DNA of 64,000 nucleotides from JABDGZ01 sp964483785 (GTDB taxonomy: Bacteria > Omnitrophota > Gorgyraeia > Zapsychrales > Fredricksoniimonadaceae). The notes beneath the pieces were generated by a model. It was not told the origin of the DNA, ran no database searches, and saw only the letters and a list, made by a program, of their open reading frames with translations. Location: the NCBI GenBank assembly GCA_964483785.1, contig CAZACW010000003.1:1-64000 (forward strand), given 5' to 3'. Of this stretch, positions 17,331-32,300 are shown in pieces. Position numbers and translations under genes: made by a program. The stretch's first letter is position 1; every line of letters begins with the position of its first letter.

Positions 17331-20300
17331 CTAATTCGCCCCCACAAAGCGATCGACCATGGCCGGCGTCATCACCTTGATGTCGTTAATTATAGGGGTA
17401 AGCCCGTCCGAGTTCAACAACAAACGCAACATTGCGGGATCATCAAAGGTTGACTGGATCAAGGCGCCGTTGCCCTGCACCTCCACTTGCGTCTGGGCGA
17501 GGTCAATACCGCCTGAATGTTTGAGCCGGTTGGATGGCGTCGTGTTCATGGCCCTGTCTGAAGCCAACAGACGCCTGATCTCCCTTTTTGTTGCCTTGGC
17601 TTTCAGCCAATATTTATCTCCAATATCATGACGGAATTCCTTTAATTTGTCCTCCACGGCTTCCTGTTTACTCAGGCTTAAACCCGGCCTGGCTCTATTA
17701 TATTCTCGAATTAATCGAGGTAACTGGTCATTATTGGCTGATCGCCGCTTGATTAAATCATTGATAATGCCCACGCCAATGATAAGGCCCGCTGCCCCAA
17801 GTATTTTTAAGCTGATATCCGTTAAATCAGGCAGGGACACGACTGCGGTCCTTGTCCCGATTTCCATATAAAGCACACCGGCAATTTTGACAACGACCAA
17901 TGGCAATTGTAAAAAGAAGGAAAGCCAGGCGGTCCGTGACATTTCCGAAAGAATACGTCTGGCTTTATTAGCCGTGACACTGGTTGACCTGGCCATCTTG
18001 GGAGTGCCGTGAACAAGGACTGTTGCCGTGCTGATGAGAAAGAACAACACGCTTCCCAGGACAGCCCAGGCCCATTGGCCGTCATAGTTCATTCCAACGA
18101 TGATCCCTCCTACGGACAAGGCTGTTAAAGTATGGGCAATGATCTTGGTGGTCATTTCGGTAATAGGATGCACGTGCTCTCCGATTTTTTCATGATAAAG
18201 GAAGCTGGACATCAGGCCGGAGTTCATCAAAAGATAAAGGAAATAGACCAGCACCACGTTTAAAAGGTCCAAATGGGACAACGAGAACAGATAGGCGATG
18301 ACGCCCAAGGCCCCGGACACTAAATTCACGAGATAGGTTTGATCAAATTTAACATTGGGGGCCCTGACCCACTTCCCGCGCTCTTTATTAAATACAAAAC
18401 CCCACAAGGGCCTATGGCTTTCCTCACGGGGAGAGGCATTGGGCATTAAGGTAAATACAGGGCTTACGCCCAAGGTAAAGGCGCGCAAAGCGCCAAAGGC
18501 ATGAATGAAAAATTGAGTGCCTCCTACGGATTGCACATCCCTGGGCCGGTCACGGAGCCATTGTCCCAGTCCGGAGAGAATACCCTGGTTTCGGATCCGC
18601 ATGAGCAGGGAGCCGACAATGGTGATCATTTGTTGTCCTGTGCCCCAAAGATAGAACACCATGCTGATACCGACAAAAAATGTCACGCCGTATAAAATAC
18701 CAAGGGGTACGGTAAAAACATAAATATAGGCCAAGAATGCGAGAGAAAACAGGCCGGCTAATCCTACGCGGTATTCTTTATTGGATAAGGGAACATTGCC
18801 TAATAGAAAATGCTGCTGCATGGTCAAATTCCAACAGAGCTGGACCCAGCCCGTGTCCCAGCGGATCCAGGATCCCCAAAGCTGGCCGATGGTTCTTTCC
18901 CTCATTTTTTTCGCGAAAATTTCAGCAGAGGCGAATACGGGTTTGAGCATGCGGTTCATGGCATTAACGGCAATGGCAAAGGCCCTGGCAATGTCCTCGC
19001 TGATAAGGTCCATTTGATAAGGGCTGACGGGCTCCCGGCGAAGCCCTTGCTTCATAAATTCTATGATGGAATGATTGTAGTCATAAGCCTGCGCTCCGGC
19101 CCAGCCGTATGCTCCCCATCCGCCCTTGGTTTTGGCTTCGGTCCCGACCACAAAATGGCCGAATGAAGTTTCCGTCGCCTCAGCGATACTGACAGCCGCT
19201 CCTTGCAAACGGGAGCTTGCCGTGACCCCTCGCACTGCAGCTGTCCCCACTAAATATTCACTTCCTTTTTTATTGGAATTTCTTGCAAATTGGCCGAGGA
19301 CCGAGGCTATTATGTCGGCATAATGGGACACCACCTGCCGGTCAAGGGTGATTTCAGCGTTGACCTTGGGATCTATATCCTTGATACTGTAGGTTTCTGA
19401 ACCTATTTTACTCGTCAAAGGCGTATCGTTTAGAACAACTTGGGAAACAACCGGCGCCTGGCTGCGGTGGGTCAAGCTATCCCATAAATAAACCAAACGG
19501 TGTTTTAATTGATATTCCCTGCTCGGCCGGCCATCAGCTTCAAAATGGCTTTTAATATTATTGCTGATGATAAGAAGCTGAACATTTTTGCCGCGTTCGC
19601 CCCATTGGGCAGCCAGGGAGGCCAGGAATATGAACAATTCCTGAGTTGTCCCATTGGAGCCGGTGCGCAAACTTATATATTCTCGTATGTAAAAGGCAGC
19701 TCTAAGTTTGTTTTGTTCAATAGCGTTATTGGAACGGATATCGTCCTGTCTTACCGCCAATATCAGCGGCATGCCGGTGGTAGGACATATAGCTGTTTGT
19801 TCATAATCAGCCAAATCTGTCAGCAGTTGATTAATGATTACGGTATTTTTCAGATCTTCGACATGGCGTATGGGGCCGTTGTTGCCGCCTAAACGGATAT
19901 GGATATAATCGAAAAGATTTTTTGCTGCATCGGGATAGCTTTTAATGAGGGTTGACCAAAGTTCTGTTAAAGCCTCGGGATTGGGCGGCAAGGTGTTTTC
20001 ATAAACAATGGCCTTGATGACCGTAGGCGGGATTTCTTTGTCCGTGGATTTTTTGCTGATAAAGAATTTACCAATATGGTTCTCAATGTATTTTATTAAA
20101 GTTGTAGATGTGGCGGCTATAGCCGTAAATACCATGATCAAGATGGAATAATGGCTGAGAATCAAGGTCATGATCAGTTGGATATATCCCCCTGTCAACT
20201 GCATCCAGGATACAGGATCTCCAACGGAGAGTTTGAGTTCGATCATTGGGAAAATACTTAAAATTGTAACAATAGATGTTACAAAATAAATGGCCTTAAC

Positions 20301-23300
20301 AAGAAAGTTCATGGTGAATGCTCGAACACCCTCAAAATAATACTGGGGCGCGTAGTAGTATCTTATGCTTGTTGCCATGATTGAATGTGATGTATATAAA
20401 CGTGACAAACCTTCCACAGCAAATGCTAAGATGGTTGAATACATGACCAAGGCCGTGGATGCATCACCACCTACGTTGAGCCCGGCGGCCAGTACATAGG
20501 CTATAAGGCCTGCCCCCACGCCGCCAAAGGCCCTGCGCAGCCAGCGCATATATCCCTTGGCGCCCTGGATAAAATCCAGGATCCATGAGGCTGTTAAAGC
20601 AGCGGCCCCCGCGCACAATAAGCCGGTATTTTGTACAACTTGCTGCATGAGCGTATGGACGATCACCTGGCTTCCTGTGGAAATAGATAAGGATTCCGGG
20701 AGGAGAAAATTAATTTGATAATCTCCGATAAAACCCATCAGCCAGGATGCCCCGAGCCCAAGCCCTCCCAAGGCCAAAAGGCCCCTTGTCCATTTTGCTA
20801 TGGGTGAGAGGACCGGGTTTTTTGTTTCAGGGACCATATAAACCATCATTATCAAGCCAATGCCTGCAGCCAGCAGGCCCCAGGTCGATGATCCTGCGAA
20901 CTGATGGATATAGGAAAACAGCACATTATTATACAAATGATCATGAATCATCGATTGAATATGGGTTATTTCCGCACGTCCGAATGCCGCCGCGATGAAT
21001 ATCCAATACACTAAAAATAAGTTTCTGGCGGCCCCGATCAATAAAGGATGGCGGGCTTCCTTGGCCTTGGTCTGGGCCCAGGTTCTAAATTGGCCTTCAT
21101 TGTTTAGAATTTCGAGCGATCGCCCGACTTGTTCTTTGACTCCCTGCTTATCAGCCTCGGCCTGCCTGATTCTTTTGACTTCATCCCACATGTAAAGATT
21201 GATCAGGGTCATGGGATGGTAGCGGGGATTGGTGTAGGTATCCTCTTCATTATTGCGGAATCTTATGCCTATGATCCTTCTGAGGCTTTTTAATATTGAT
21301 CCCCGCGTTTTCCAATAAGTGGCCTGTTTTTCAAATTCTTCATAAAAAATTTGTGACCATTTGTTGATGATGGCCTTGATTTGATCATCGTTGATGACCG
21401 TGGGGTCCTTGGCTTGGATGTTTTTGAGCAATGCGATCAAGGCCGTAAAACCGTTGGCTGAAAGAATATCCAGGGAGCGGGGCCCCTGAATGTCTTTTCG
21501 CAGGACATGCACACGATCTTGATGGGGATTTGGAATCGGGTTTCCATATTGATCAGTCATTTCAATGGTCTGGGCGATCAGGTCATAAGCCGCGCTGATA
21601 TCCTTCATGTCAAAATCAGGTATGCTGGCCTTGACCTTGCCGATCAGATAAAATTTCCTGACTTGAAGCAAATTTTTGGTCACGGCCCCGGTCAACAAAT
21701 TGATAAAAGGCGCCAAAAGAATGCTGGCTAAAGGCAAATAAGCCATGGCAACCCAGAATAGGCTGTGGGCGGCAGGAGCGGCAAAAGAAAGCTGTGCCCT
21801 GTCCTTGGGTGCCGGATTATAGACACTCGCCCCTCCTTGTTGGGCCATCAGCCAATCAGCGCCGGCTGTTAAAGATGGTGCCCAGCTTGGGGATGGTCCG
21901 TCCGTCCTCGGATAAAACCGTCTCATATCTCCTGAATCAAGTCCTTGTCGGGGATCCACGGCGGACGCGTTTATACCGATTAATTCCGGGAACATATTTT
22001 CCGGTGTGCGCGGATAAGCGGCTAAGGCCCTTCTGAAGCCATCTTCAGCTTGCTGATAACCAAGCAATCTCGCCGTTCTTAACCCATTAACGGTTGAATC
22101 CACAGCAATGACCCTTTGCCTGGGGCCGATGGCTATATCTAACCCCACCTGACCGTCTGTTTTAACTTCAAAAGGCCTATCCATCATGTCTAAAAGCTGG
22201 ATGCCTTTTGCATCATCTATCCGCCCCATGGCCTTGGCGGCTTCAATAAAATAAAACCATGTGTCGGATGAGGACCCCGGGATTTCGCCAAATTCGATGG
22301 CCCCGTTTTGCCTTCGGTAAAATCCATAAGGGACAATCGATTCATCCTTGACCCTGCCCATCACATAGGTATCAAAAAATTTCTGCAAAGACTCTATTCT
22401 GGGACCGAGGAATTGCCTAAAGTCCGCATCCAGCGTTGTATCTTGGCGCATGGCATTCAACAGAAGAAATATTTTGGAATTTGTCCGCGTGAGGTAATTA
22501 TTGGGCCGCCCAAGAAAATTGAGGCCTAAGGTTTTGACTTGCGGAACAAATTTTTCTTCCGCAAAGGCCCCGATCTCATCATCGGAAGAATAGAAGGTCT
22601 CTACCAAGGTCCTGGCCATGGCCATGGCCATGGTGCGGGCATAAGGATTGCCATTGGCTTTCCAAAGTTGGTAGACCGCATTGGTAATGGCCGCCTGGCT
22701 GTCGGCTTTGGGAGTGGAATAGGTCGGATTATTTAAATCCGGAGTGGTGCGCTGAGGCGCCCCGGAATTGATGTTTAAAAAATTGACGACTGGGACCTTC
22801 CCTTCCCCTGTGCTGTCCCAGAAGCTGAAAGGCCGCTTATCTGTTTGATATAACAAAATATCCTGGGCTATTTGGATCCCTTCTTGATCTCCAGATAAAA
22901 TGAGCGCGGCCAGAAGGTCGCCTTGCTTGGCCACATCAAGGCTCTGCTCCTGGGTCCCATGGGTCAATGGGATCAATCCTGTATGGCTGTTCCTCCATGC
23001 TTTGGCAATTTGTATCAAATCAGCTGTTGCGGGGATTGGATGATCGGGAAGATCATGGAGTTTCCAGAACGGCGTATTGTAAACAAATGCGCCCACTGGA
23101 TGGGGTTTGGTTTCACGGTTATTTCTCATGCGGTCCAATACTACATTATCTATGGCTTCATGGTCCGCATTTGGATTGAATTTCGGAAAATAGCTCCTTG
23201 CAAAAGTCATGTAAAGATCGTTAAAGGTCAGTTCCCTGAATGCTTTGGCTGCGCCGCCTCCATAATTATTAGGAACAATAATAGGGGCATCGCCTTGCCA

Positions 23301-26300
23301 GGTGGTTTGGGACGGCCTGTTTCCTGCATGAGCAAAGGGGAATAATTGAATGGATGGAATGCCGACGCCGTTGGACAATAAGTACATCCTTGAATAACCA
23401 TTTTCCACAATGCTGATCTCTTCAGCCACTGTAAAACCGGGGTAGCCGGAATAAACATTGGCTGTCGGCTGATTTTTTTCGTTTAAGTCATCGAAAGTAT
23501 AAATGGTCGTTAAAGGCGTCCATTGGCCCAGCTTTTCATCGCGGTCGTAGCGGGACATCAAGGCTTGCCCATCTCCCAGGATTTCAAATTGGACCCTGTC
23601 CCTTTCTTCATGGGTGCTTTTCATCTGCTGTAAGAACTCTCTTGTTTTGGCCCAAACGCCTTGCCTGGCTTTCATGTTTTGCAAATTGGCGACAGCCTCT
23701 CCGAAGTTCCATCCCAAATCAGCCGTGACCGTGTCATTGGAATTAAACTGGATACGGGCATCCGCTATATAGCGTTTTAACTCACCCAGCAAGACCGTCT
23801 CATCCTGTCTTTTTGTGATCTGGATTTCATTTTGCTGTTGGGTAGTTTTTAAAGCAGATACGCCGACAGGGACGTCTTTATTGCCCTTATAATGGACAAC
23901 CACAGAATTTATTTTGCTTGGATCGATCCCGGCATCGGCCATCCACTGCACCGGCATGACAAATGGGTTTCTGCCCTTTAATGATCTTACATTGACCACG
24001 GCTGAACTTTCCCTGGTCGGAGATTTTTGGTCAGGGGTGGAAATGACGGTAAAATTGTAAGGATAAATAAAGGGTAATTCATGGATTTGACCCGAGGCCA
24101 ACAGGTTCTCAAAATAATTTGATTTATCCATTTTGGATGTAAATGTGACCTGATGGCCGAGCGCATCCGTAACCAAGACTTCGATATCATCATACATCTG
24201 CCCATCCTTGGAATCTGCGAAGAAATACCAATAATCCTGTTTACTGGCGTCTTGAGGAGGAGCTCCTGCCAATAAATCGATCCTCCGGTCATTCTCCGAG
24301 GTCAAGCCAAGATAGGTCTCATGTTCCGGGGCATAAATATAGTAGGCAAATTTACGGTCCTGTTCACCCTGTTGATTGACCAGATTCGCGATACTGGATT
24401 GAATATCGCCCTTGGTTGACATGGTGATCATTTCAGTCCAGGTTTTGTCCTGGTTATTCCCAAAATAATGCGTGATCAGCATGGTGAGAGTGCCGTCATT
24501 CGGATTGTAGTCCTTGGCAGCAGCGGAATACAGGGGCCTCACCTGTTCCCCTTGATCATTGATTTCAAAAACATCGACGGTATCAGCAATGCCGTGGGCC
24601 ACGGAATAGGAGCCGGGTTCATTTCTCCAATTGAAAACGACTTTTTTATGGCCAATGATTTTCCATTGGATGCGTTCAAGCCCGTAACGGTAGGCCAATT
24701 GGATGGTCTTGGCCACCTGCTGATTGTCTGCGATGACCTCCTGATTCACCACCGTGGTGCTGCCATTGCTGAGGGCCTCATCCAACTTAATCTTGAAAGT
24801 CCCCTGCAGTCTGGATACGTCATAAGACCCTAAGACCGGAATTCTGTTGACCGGCTTGCCGTTTTGATAGTTGGTGTTTTCAGAATCCGGTATAAGATCA
24901 AGATCGAATATATTATCTGCTGTAGGCTGCCGGAATATGTTTTGGGTCCTGTGCTCCCAGAGGGCCTGGGCCATAGGAACATTTTGACTGGAACTGTCAA
25001 AAAAGGCGCGCGTCGCAGATACCCTTCCGCGATGTTTCGGGTCTGTGTCTTCATAGAAGATTTTGTGGTCCGCGCCTTGGATTTGCCAGGTCAGCAAGGA
25101 TGAGTTTAGGCCGCTGAATCTCCTTGTTTCTCCTCTATTGTTGACCACGGTTTGCGGCACCAAGGCCAGAGGGCCATTATAGGCATAGCGGCTTGTGACA
25201 AGGCCTTCAAAACTGATGCCCAGAGGGCTTTTGTAAACGCCTTGAGGTGCTGATTCCGCAAGCAGCAGGCCTGTGGCCATATCATCCATTTGGGTGGATG
25301 GTTTTTGATGGCCAAGGTCCATGACATCCCGTATCCTTTGTCCACGCGCAAAACGGTAATGGCTGAAATCAAATTGGTGTACCCATTGATGGGTGGCTGG
25401 ATTAAAAAGGTCCATGGTTGCGCCTGTTTCAATGCCGTCTCGGTCATGACGGGGTAAATACCGTTGATTGATCCCGTCATCGGAGGCGGTCAACACATCC
25501 AGGGTCCTTCCAAAAGGTGATTGATACACCGTGCTGCTTGCCAAAGCCAGGCCCTGGCCCACCTGCTCAGCCCATTTGGTCACATTCAATTCCCAGCGCA
25601 TGTGATTGCGGTCATAGGTGCTGGTGGTGGTGACACCGCCTTTTTGCTGACCGATTGTGGTCGTTGAAGATTGATGGGTCTCATCGCGGTCCATGTCTGT
25701 CCTGGTTACGACCCAGCGGTCCAAGCTGTCCTTGCCGGCCACCAGGATCGGCTGTGTCCATCTTGGATCAAATAATCTGAATGATCCTTGGCCATGCTCA
25801 TCCAAATGGTAAATCCAGCTTCTTCCCGTGGTTTGATCATAGTTGAATAACCGGTCTGAGGCCAAGGTGGTGCCTGAGCCGCTTTTGGTTTCCGATGCCA
25901 GGGGCACCACGCCCGAGAATTTGCTGCGGTCATAATCAAGCTGCGTATTTTGGGTTACTGTATTTCCCCCTATTTGGTCCGCGTCCCTGTTCGATTGAAC
26001 GACGCCCGATGCATTGATGACAAGGGAATGCGTTATGTTGGTCGACAGATTCAAGGATTCAACGGGCAAGGTAAACCCTGATCTTTGCAGGTTTCTGTCC
26101 TGGCCCATGATAGGCGATGTGTTGGAGGTGCGAAGCGCCCCCGGGACAGGCCGGAGTAAACGCTGGGCGATTTGCTCAACATCCAAGGGCCCTGTCATGT
26201 CATCGCCGTTAAAGAAAACTTCTGAATGTGGAGGCAGGCCATAGGCGTTTCTCTGGTATTCCGTAATTTCATTCAGGGTCACTTCAGAGTCCGGATATTC

Positions 26301-29300
26301 ATGGTCGGTAAAAATTTGCAGCCTGCGTTCATTGTTGGTGCGGCCGATGTAAACTACCTTTTTGGTGATATGATGGTCTCCGGCCTTTCTTTCAAAGTTG
26401 GCATAGAGGGTGATGGTCACAGCTTCAGCTTGGGCTTTGCCCTGGGGTGTTTTGGCCAGTTCAGCCACGGCATTGGCTTGGGCCATGTATTCCGTCACGC
26501 CGGCTAATCTCTGGACATGGGTTGACCTATAGGGATTAGGATAAATATAGGTCCCGACTTCCAGGTGGAGTTTCATATCATAGGCAGGAACAATGATATG
26601 TTCTTCATCAACGCTGTATTTTAATAAACCATTGCGGTACACCTTTAATACGGGTTTTCCAGTTGTTGGGCTTGGGGTGATTTTATGGACATCCGTATCT
26701 AAAGGATAGATAATCGTCGTAAATGGTCCTGTGGTCATCTGTAAATCTGCATAACCTTGCAATTGTGCATTGGCTTTTTGTTCATCTGTCCATTGTTCGA
26801 ACTGAGGATCAAAGACCCCCCTGACCCAGGTCGAATTACGGATGTTTGCGCCTGTGGTGGGCTCAGGAATGATTCTTCCTGGGACAATGCCCCAGGGCAT
26901 TTTTCTGACTTGGGAGACGATCCCGGCACCGCCTTCAAATCCAGGGTCCCCGCGGATGGCATGGCCCATGTTTTCGGCGTTGATTCGACCAATGGCGGCA
27001 TTGATTTCTCTTTGCTGTAAATAAGCCAGCGACCTGGTCAAATGCAGATAAACAGTGGTCCCGTCCGCCTTGCTTTCAATGGTGGCCTCTGTATTTCCGC
27101 TTGGCCTGATATAACGCCCATTTTGGGCTTGGATGATCCTTCGGTAATGGTCGACCTCTTTGTCGCCGATATGGATGTCCACGCGTGTCATTTCATCCGT
27201 GACCACCTTGGCCGGCAAGGGGATAATGGACGGCGGCTTGAGGGTAGGCCTTCCGATCCTGAAAATATTGATCTGATGTTCTGACAAAGATTTTTGCAGA
27301 AGAGGCGCTGTGGCCCTTGTGCCTTCTTGAGTGTTATACCCAAAACCCGTTGGAATGTTCGAATGTGCGGCTTGAGGCAAATTACCGTCATTGGCATCGG
27401 CAACGATTCTTAACGTTTTCAAATAACCGTCGCGGATCTTGGAGGCTTTTTCAACGATTTCCGGATGTTGGTGGGTGTAAGCGTAGTTGATGATTTCATT
27501 GAGGACTTGCACGGCTTCGGAGGTGACCTCAAACATGACGGCCTTTCCGAAACCGTGGGCACGGGCATCGGCATCAGCCAAACTCAATCCCCTGATCTCA
27601 AAACGGCGGCCGTTAGCGATATAATAATCATTGATCCCGAATTCTGCATCCACCCTTAACCACCAGGCCATGACATCCTCGATGGTCATTTTATTGGATT
27701 GCATGAACAGTTCCATGCCCTTGCTTAAGAAGGTACGCGTATTAGCGTCAGAGGAGAGATAGCTGTTGATGCCGGGTTTTTGCTGGCCGCCGGCCTTATA
27801 CAATCCTTTTTGGGGATCGTAACGAGTATCTAAGGCTTCTGACATTTGACGGTACTGTTCGTCCAATTGACTTCCGATGCTTCCATTGAAAAGCCGGTTG
27901 AATCCGCTTTGCTGCTGTTGAAGCCCTGGGAGCATGATGTGCCTATATTCCCCCATCGCCCCCACGGTCAAGGCCAGTGGCTCGGTGCCGTTTTCATTTT
28001 TCCAATTATTGCCAAGCCATACGGCCAGGGCATTGATGATATCGTCATTGCGGGTGTAGGTGTTGTCGCCTTTTAAATAAAGGGCATTTCTTAAATTCAG
28101 CAAGGACATGAGGATTGAGGCATTGGGGCCTGGCCCGGGCGCGCCATCGCCTTGGGCGCGGCGGAAATCATACACATCGTAATATTCCGCGAAGCCTTGA
28201 AATCCCGTTTTTTGGGCATTAAAGATGGTGCGGATGAAAGCCTCCAGGGGCTGGATTCGGTTCCAATCATTGGCATACACCGCGAATGTCAGCCCCAGGG
28301 ATTGATCGAACATATAGCCGCGGCGGTTGGATTGGCCGGCATGGATATAATCCATGCTTTGTAAAGCGCCGCTGGCTGTCCTTTGATGAAACGGATCCCC
28401 TCCAAGGGCGGCTTGGTAGATTTCAACGCCCCCCTGCTGCATCACGCTTGTAATCTTATCATAAGTCTTCAAGTCCCTCTCCACCTGTTCGGCGTTCTCT
28501 TCAACGCCGTTGATGGTCGGAAAAAACAGCCTGTAGCTTTCCCTGCCCTTGGCATCACGCTCTACGATGGCAAAAACCGGACGGTTGTTTTCCGTCATAC
28601 CGATCACAAAACCTTTCATCATCTGGGCATGGGCCTCGGCCTTGGTATAGGTATGCACCTTGCCGCTGAACCACCCATTATCGAAAGCATACCCGCTGAT
28701 GCCGGAACCCCGGACATTGGCCTTGTTGATCGTGGTGATTTCCTCGAGCTGGGTCCTTAATTTAGTGTCATAGAGGCCCCAAAAATTAACGGATATAATT
28801 GGACCGTCGACATGGGGAAATGGCGCCCGCAGTGGATTGCCGCTGCCGGTTTCCTGTTCTATTTTGTTGGCCAATTGGTAAAAATTGATTTCTATGCCTG
28901 GTAACAAGGAACGGAAAACAACCGGCGCGTTGGGGCCTGCGATGTCTCTTAAGGCAACAGCATCTTGCGGGCCGTGGTTCAAGGCCCAGGCCGCTGCGTA
29001 ATTCACATTAAATGCGCCGCTTAAGGGATTAAACGGTATATTCCTGGCAGCCCTGCTCAAGGGGCTGTCTTTTAAGGTGGTGGTGGCGGCGTTAAGTACC
29101 CTTAAAGCATCGCCCATTTGGCGGGCGATTTTGTCATAGCCATATTTGCCTTCGATATAATGTTGTAATTGTGTCATCTGTTCCTGGCCCAATTCTCCAT
29201 TAATCATGCGGCGGGCTTGCTGGCGGAAAATATCCTTTTCAGGATCAGGCATCTGGTCCCAATTGGCCGTAGAACCGGATTGATGATAAACATATTGCGC

Positions 29301-32300
29301 GACAAAATCCATAAATTGGGTTTCGGTCGGCATGGTCATGAGGTCAGGACGGTTAAAAATGTCCCAGCCGAAATCGAGGATGCTGCCTACCGGTACCTTC
29401 ATGTTAGGCACAAAGGAAAGGCCGAGATTTACCAAAAAAACGGCCCGGTTGAAACGCTGTTTATTTTGTAAATAGACTTGGTAACGTTGATTTTGTTTGT
29501 TTTCAACTTCCGCCAAGAAACGGTCCGCGAAGGCCTCAGACCGTAATTGAACAAGATAATTTCGGCCTAAAATGATTTTATGCGTGTTGTTGGGCTCATC
29601 TACGAATACAAAGGTCATGGTTTCTGAATCTGTGGTCGGTACGTATTTCAATTTATGCCATTGACCGTTGATCTGGACGACCCTTAATACACCTTCTTTC
29701 GGGTCTTCTGCATTTCTCCACTGGGTCCGGCTGATGAATCGTATTGGTTTGTAAGAGGGGCCTTGATGCGCGCTTTCGGCATTTTCGACCTCTACACCCA
29801 AAAGAAGATCATTGCCTTTGGGCAGTTCGGCATTCGGATAAAATTTATGCGCCAGGGTCCTGGCCTGGGTGCCGTCCAGTTCTGCCAAGATTGAACGAAA
29901 ACCAATGACGTTTTCCCGGGTGATCCTTTGGTTTCTGGCCACATCCAGCATGGTCTGGGCCATGGTCTCATTGGTCATCATCAGCCCTTCCCTGACCTGG
30001 CCATTGATTTCGCCCTGGTACCAAACTACAAACGGGTTCATGTTGAAGTCGAAATCCTCCGCTTCGATGACGGACAAGCGTTGAAATAGCTTTGGGTCCT
30101 TGATATGCGCCCATTGCAAGGGGTCGGTAATACGTATCTTGGGTACATAGATGGCGATCTGCAGATTATTTTTGATGGCATCCAGGAAAATTTTGGGATC
30201 GTTAAACCTGACCAGAGGAGAAAATAAGGCTTTTTCATTCAAATTGGCCAGAATGGCCACTGGCCCGCCTTTTTTAAAAAATAATTCGCGTTGAATATTG
30301 TCCCTATTCTCTTGGGCTTGGACACTCAGAAGTCTCTGTGGTTCGCTGACTAACTGCGGCCTGACATTGGAACGAAAATGATTTTCAATAAGGTTCGCTG
30401 GAACCATGGTCATGGGAGGTGTGGCCATGGCCTCAAATCGTTGCATCTCAGATTGAGGAAATGACGGAAAACTGTTTTCATCCATCTGTGTTCTTGTAGT
30501 TGTGGGGAGAAACGGCAAAGGAACAGCGGAAGGCTGTACCGAAGCGGGAACCACCCTTGCAGGAATTGTTGCTGGAGCTGTCCCGATGGCCGCCGCGGGC
30601 ATATGGAAATTTGCCGTTTCATTGGGATGGACGATCGTATTGTCAGGTGTGATGGTCCTGGTACCTTGAGGCCCGGTGACAGTCACCCGGCCTTCCTGGA
30701 TCAGACGGTTGATCGTCATGCGTTGGGATTTGGCTAGGGTATTGTTATAGGCTTGGATTTCTGCGGAGCCCATGAAGGTCGTATACAATGATCCCTGGAT
30801 GCCGGCATTGATCACATGTTCCGGCGGCGGCGCACTGCCGCCGGCCGCTGCAGGTCCATGGGCAGGCAGGACCGCGGCCGGCGCTGGAAGCTCTTCGGAA
30901 CGCACTCCCCCGGCTGCTGCTGTGCGGACAAGGTCCAAATTAAGGACGATTTTATGCGGCGCTTGATTGGGCAATGACCGCAAATGATAATTGGGCACAT
31001 CGGTGACAATATCACCGTCAATGCTCAATACGCCTTGGCGGGCCAGCACATCAATGGCTTTTTTCCAAACATTCAGGTCCTGGCCGGTCTCTTTATACAG
31101 CGTGCTGTTGATCAGTCCATACACGCTCCCTGCCCTGCCTTCGGCGTTGATGGCATGCAGGTCGGAATGATTCTCGGCGTATTGCTGGACAGCGGCAGCC
31201 GGCGTATTTAAAAACGGGTTTTCCGCGGCAGATGCCGTGTACATCCCGGCCAAACTGACAGGAATGCTCAACAAGGCGCCAAATGCCAAGGCCTTTTTAG
31301 CCAGCTGTGCCGAATCCGGACCCTTGACGATCACCATGGCCGCGTTTTGCCAGGACACACCGCCTGAGAAATATTTTCTCGCCACGGTCTCATTGCTCGG
31401 CGTCACTTCTTCCTTGATGTAGTTGTACACGCCTTTTTTGTAAGACACCAGATACTGCCGGAAGATTTCCTCATCCACGTTTTTGTCCGTGACTTCAATG
31501 CCGTTGATTTTGCGGCGGTTGACATATCCTTTGGCCATGAGGCTTTCCTTTAATTTGTTTTTGTACCAAAGGGCCAGGACCAGCGAATTGTAGACCTGCC
31601 TTAAATTGGCGAAATTCTCCCCTGTGTTGACTTCTTTTTCCAGGATGGGCAGAATGACCTGGCGGATAAGTTGATTGCTTAATTGATGGGCGTCCGGGGT
31701 TGGGTGTTTGGCATCAAGGTTTATGTTCTGATCACTGCTCACTGAGCGCTGATCAAGCGCATGATGCTTATGCATGGACAGATAATCTTCTTCCAACATC
31801 ACCTTTAATTTGCTTTTGATGATCACGGCTGTATTGGCAGCGGCATTTTCATACACCACGGCCTTCTCCGGGACGATCCACACCTTATTGAAGGTGTTCA
31901 CCGGAATATCGGTGCTGCCCAATTTTTCATAGGCCTGCTGATAGATGGCGCGCCAGAAGGCACGGCCTACCTTGCCGTCCGGATACATCACAGAAGCCGT
32001 AACTTGTTTTAAGAGATAATCCTGGGCCAAGAGTTCCTTGCCCATTTCCGTGATCCCGAATTCCTTAGGGACGATATGCTCTTTTTCATAGGGGGATAAA
32101 TTCACCCACATGTCTTTTTGGGGGATGGTCAAAGAGGCGAGAAAATATTTGATCAATCTTTCCGCTTCATGCTTGAGAAAGACTTTTTTCATCAGGGAGT
32201 CATCATCAAATTTAAGTGTGCTGTCCCCTTGCGAAAGCACGAATTCGAATTTGAAGGGATTGTTTTTGTAAATTTTAAGGCCGCGGATGAGAGGCGGTGA

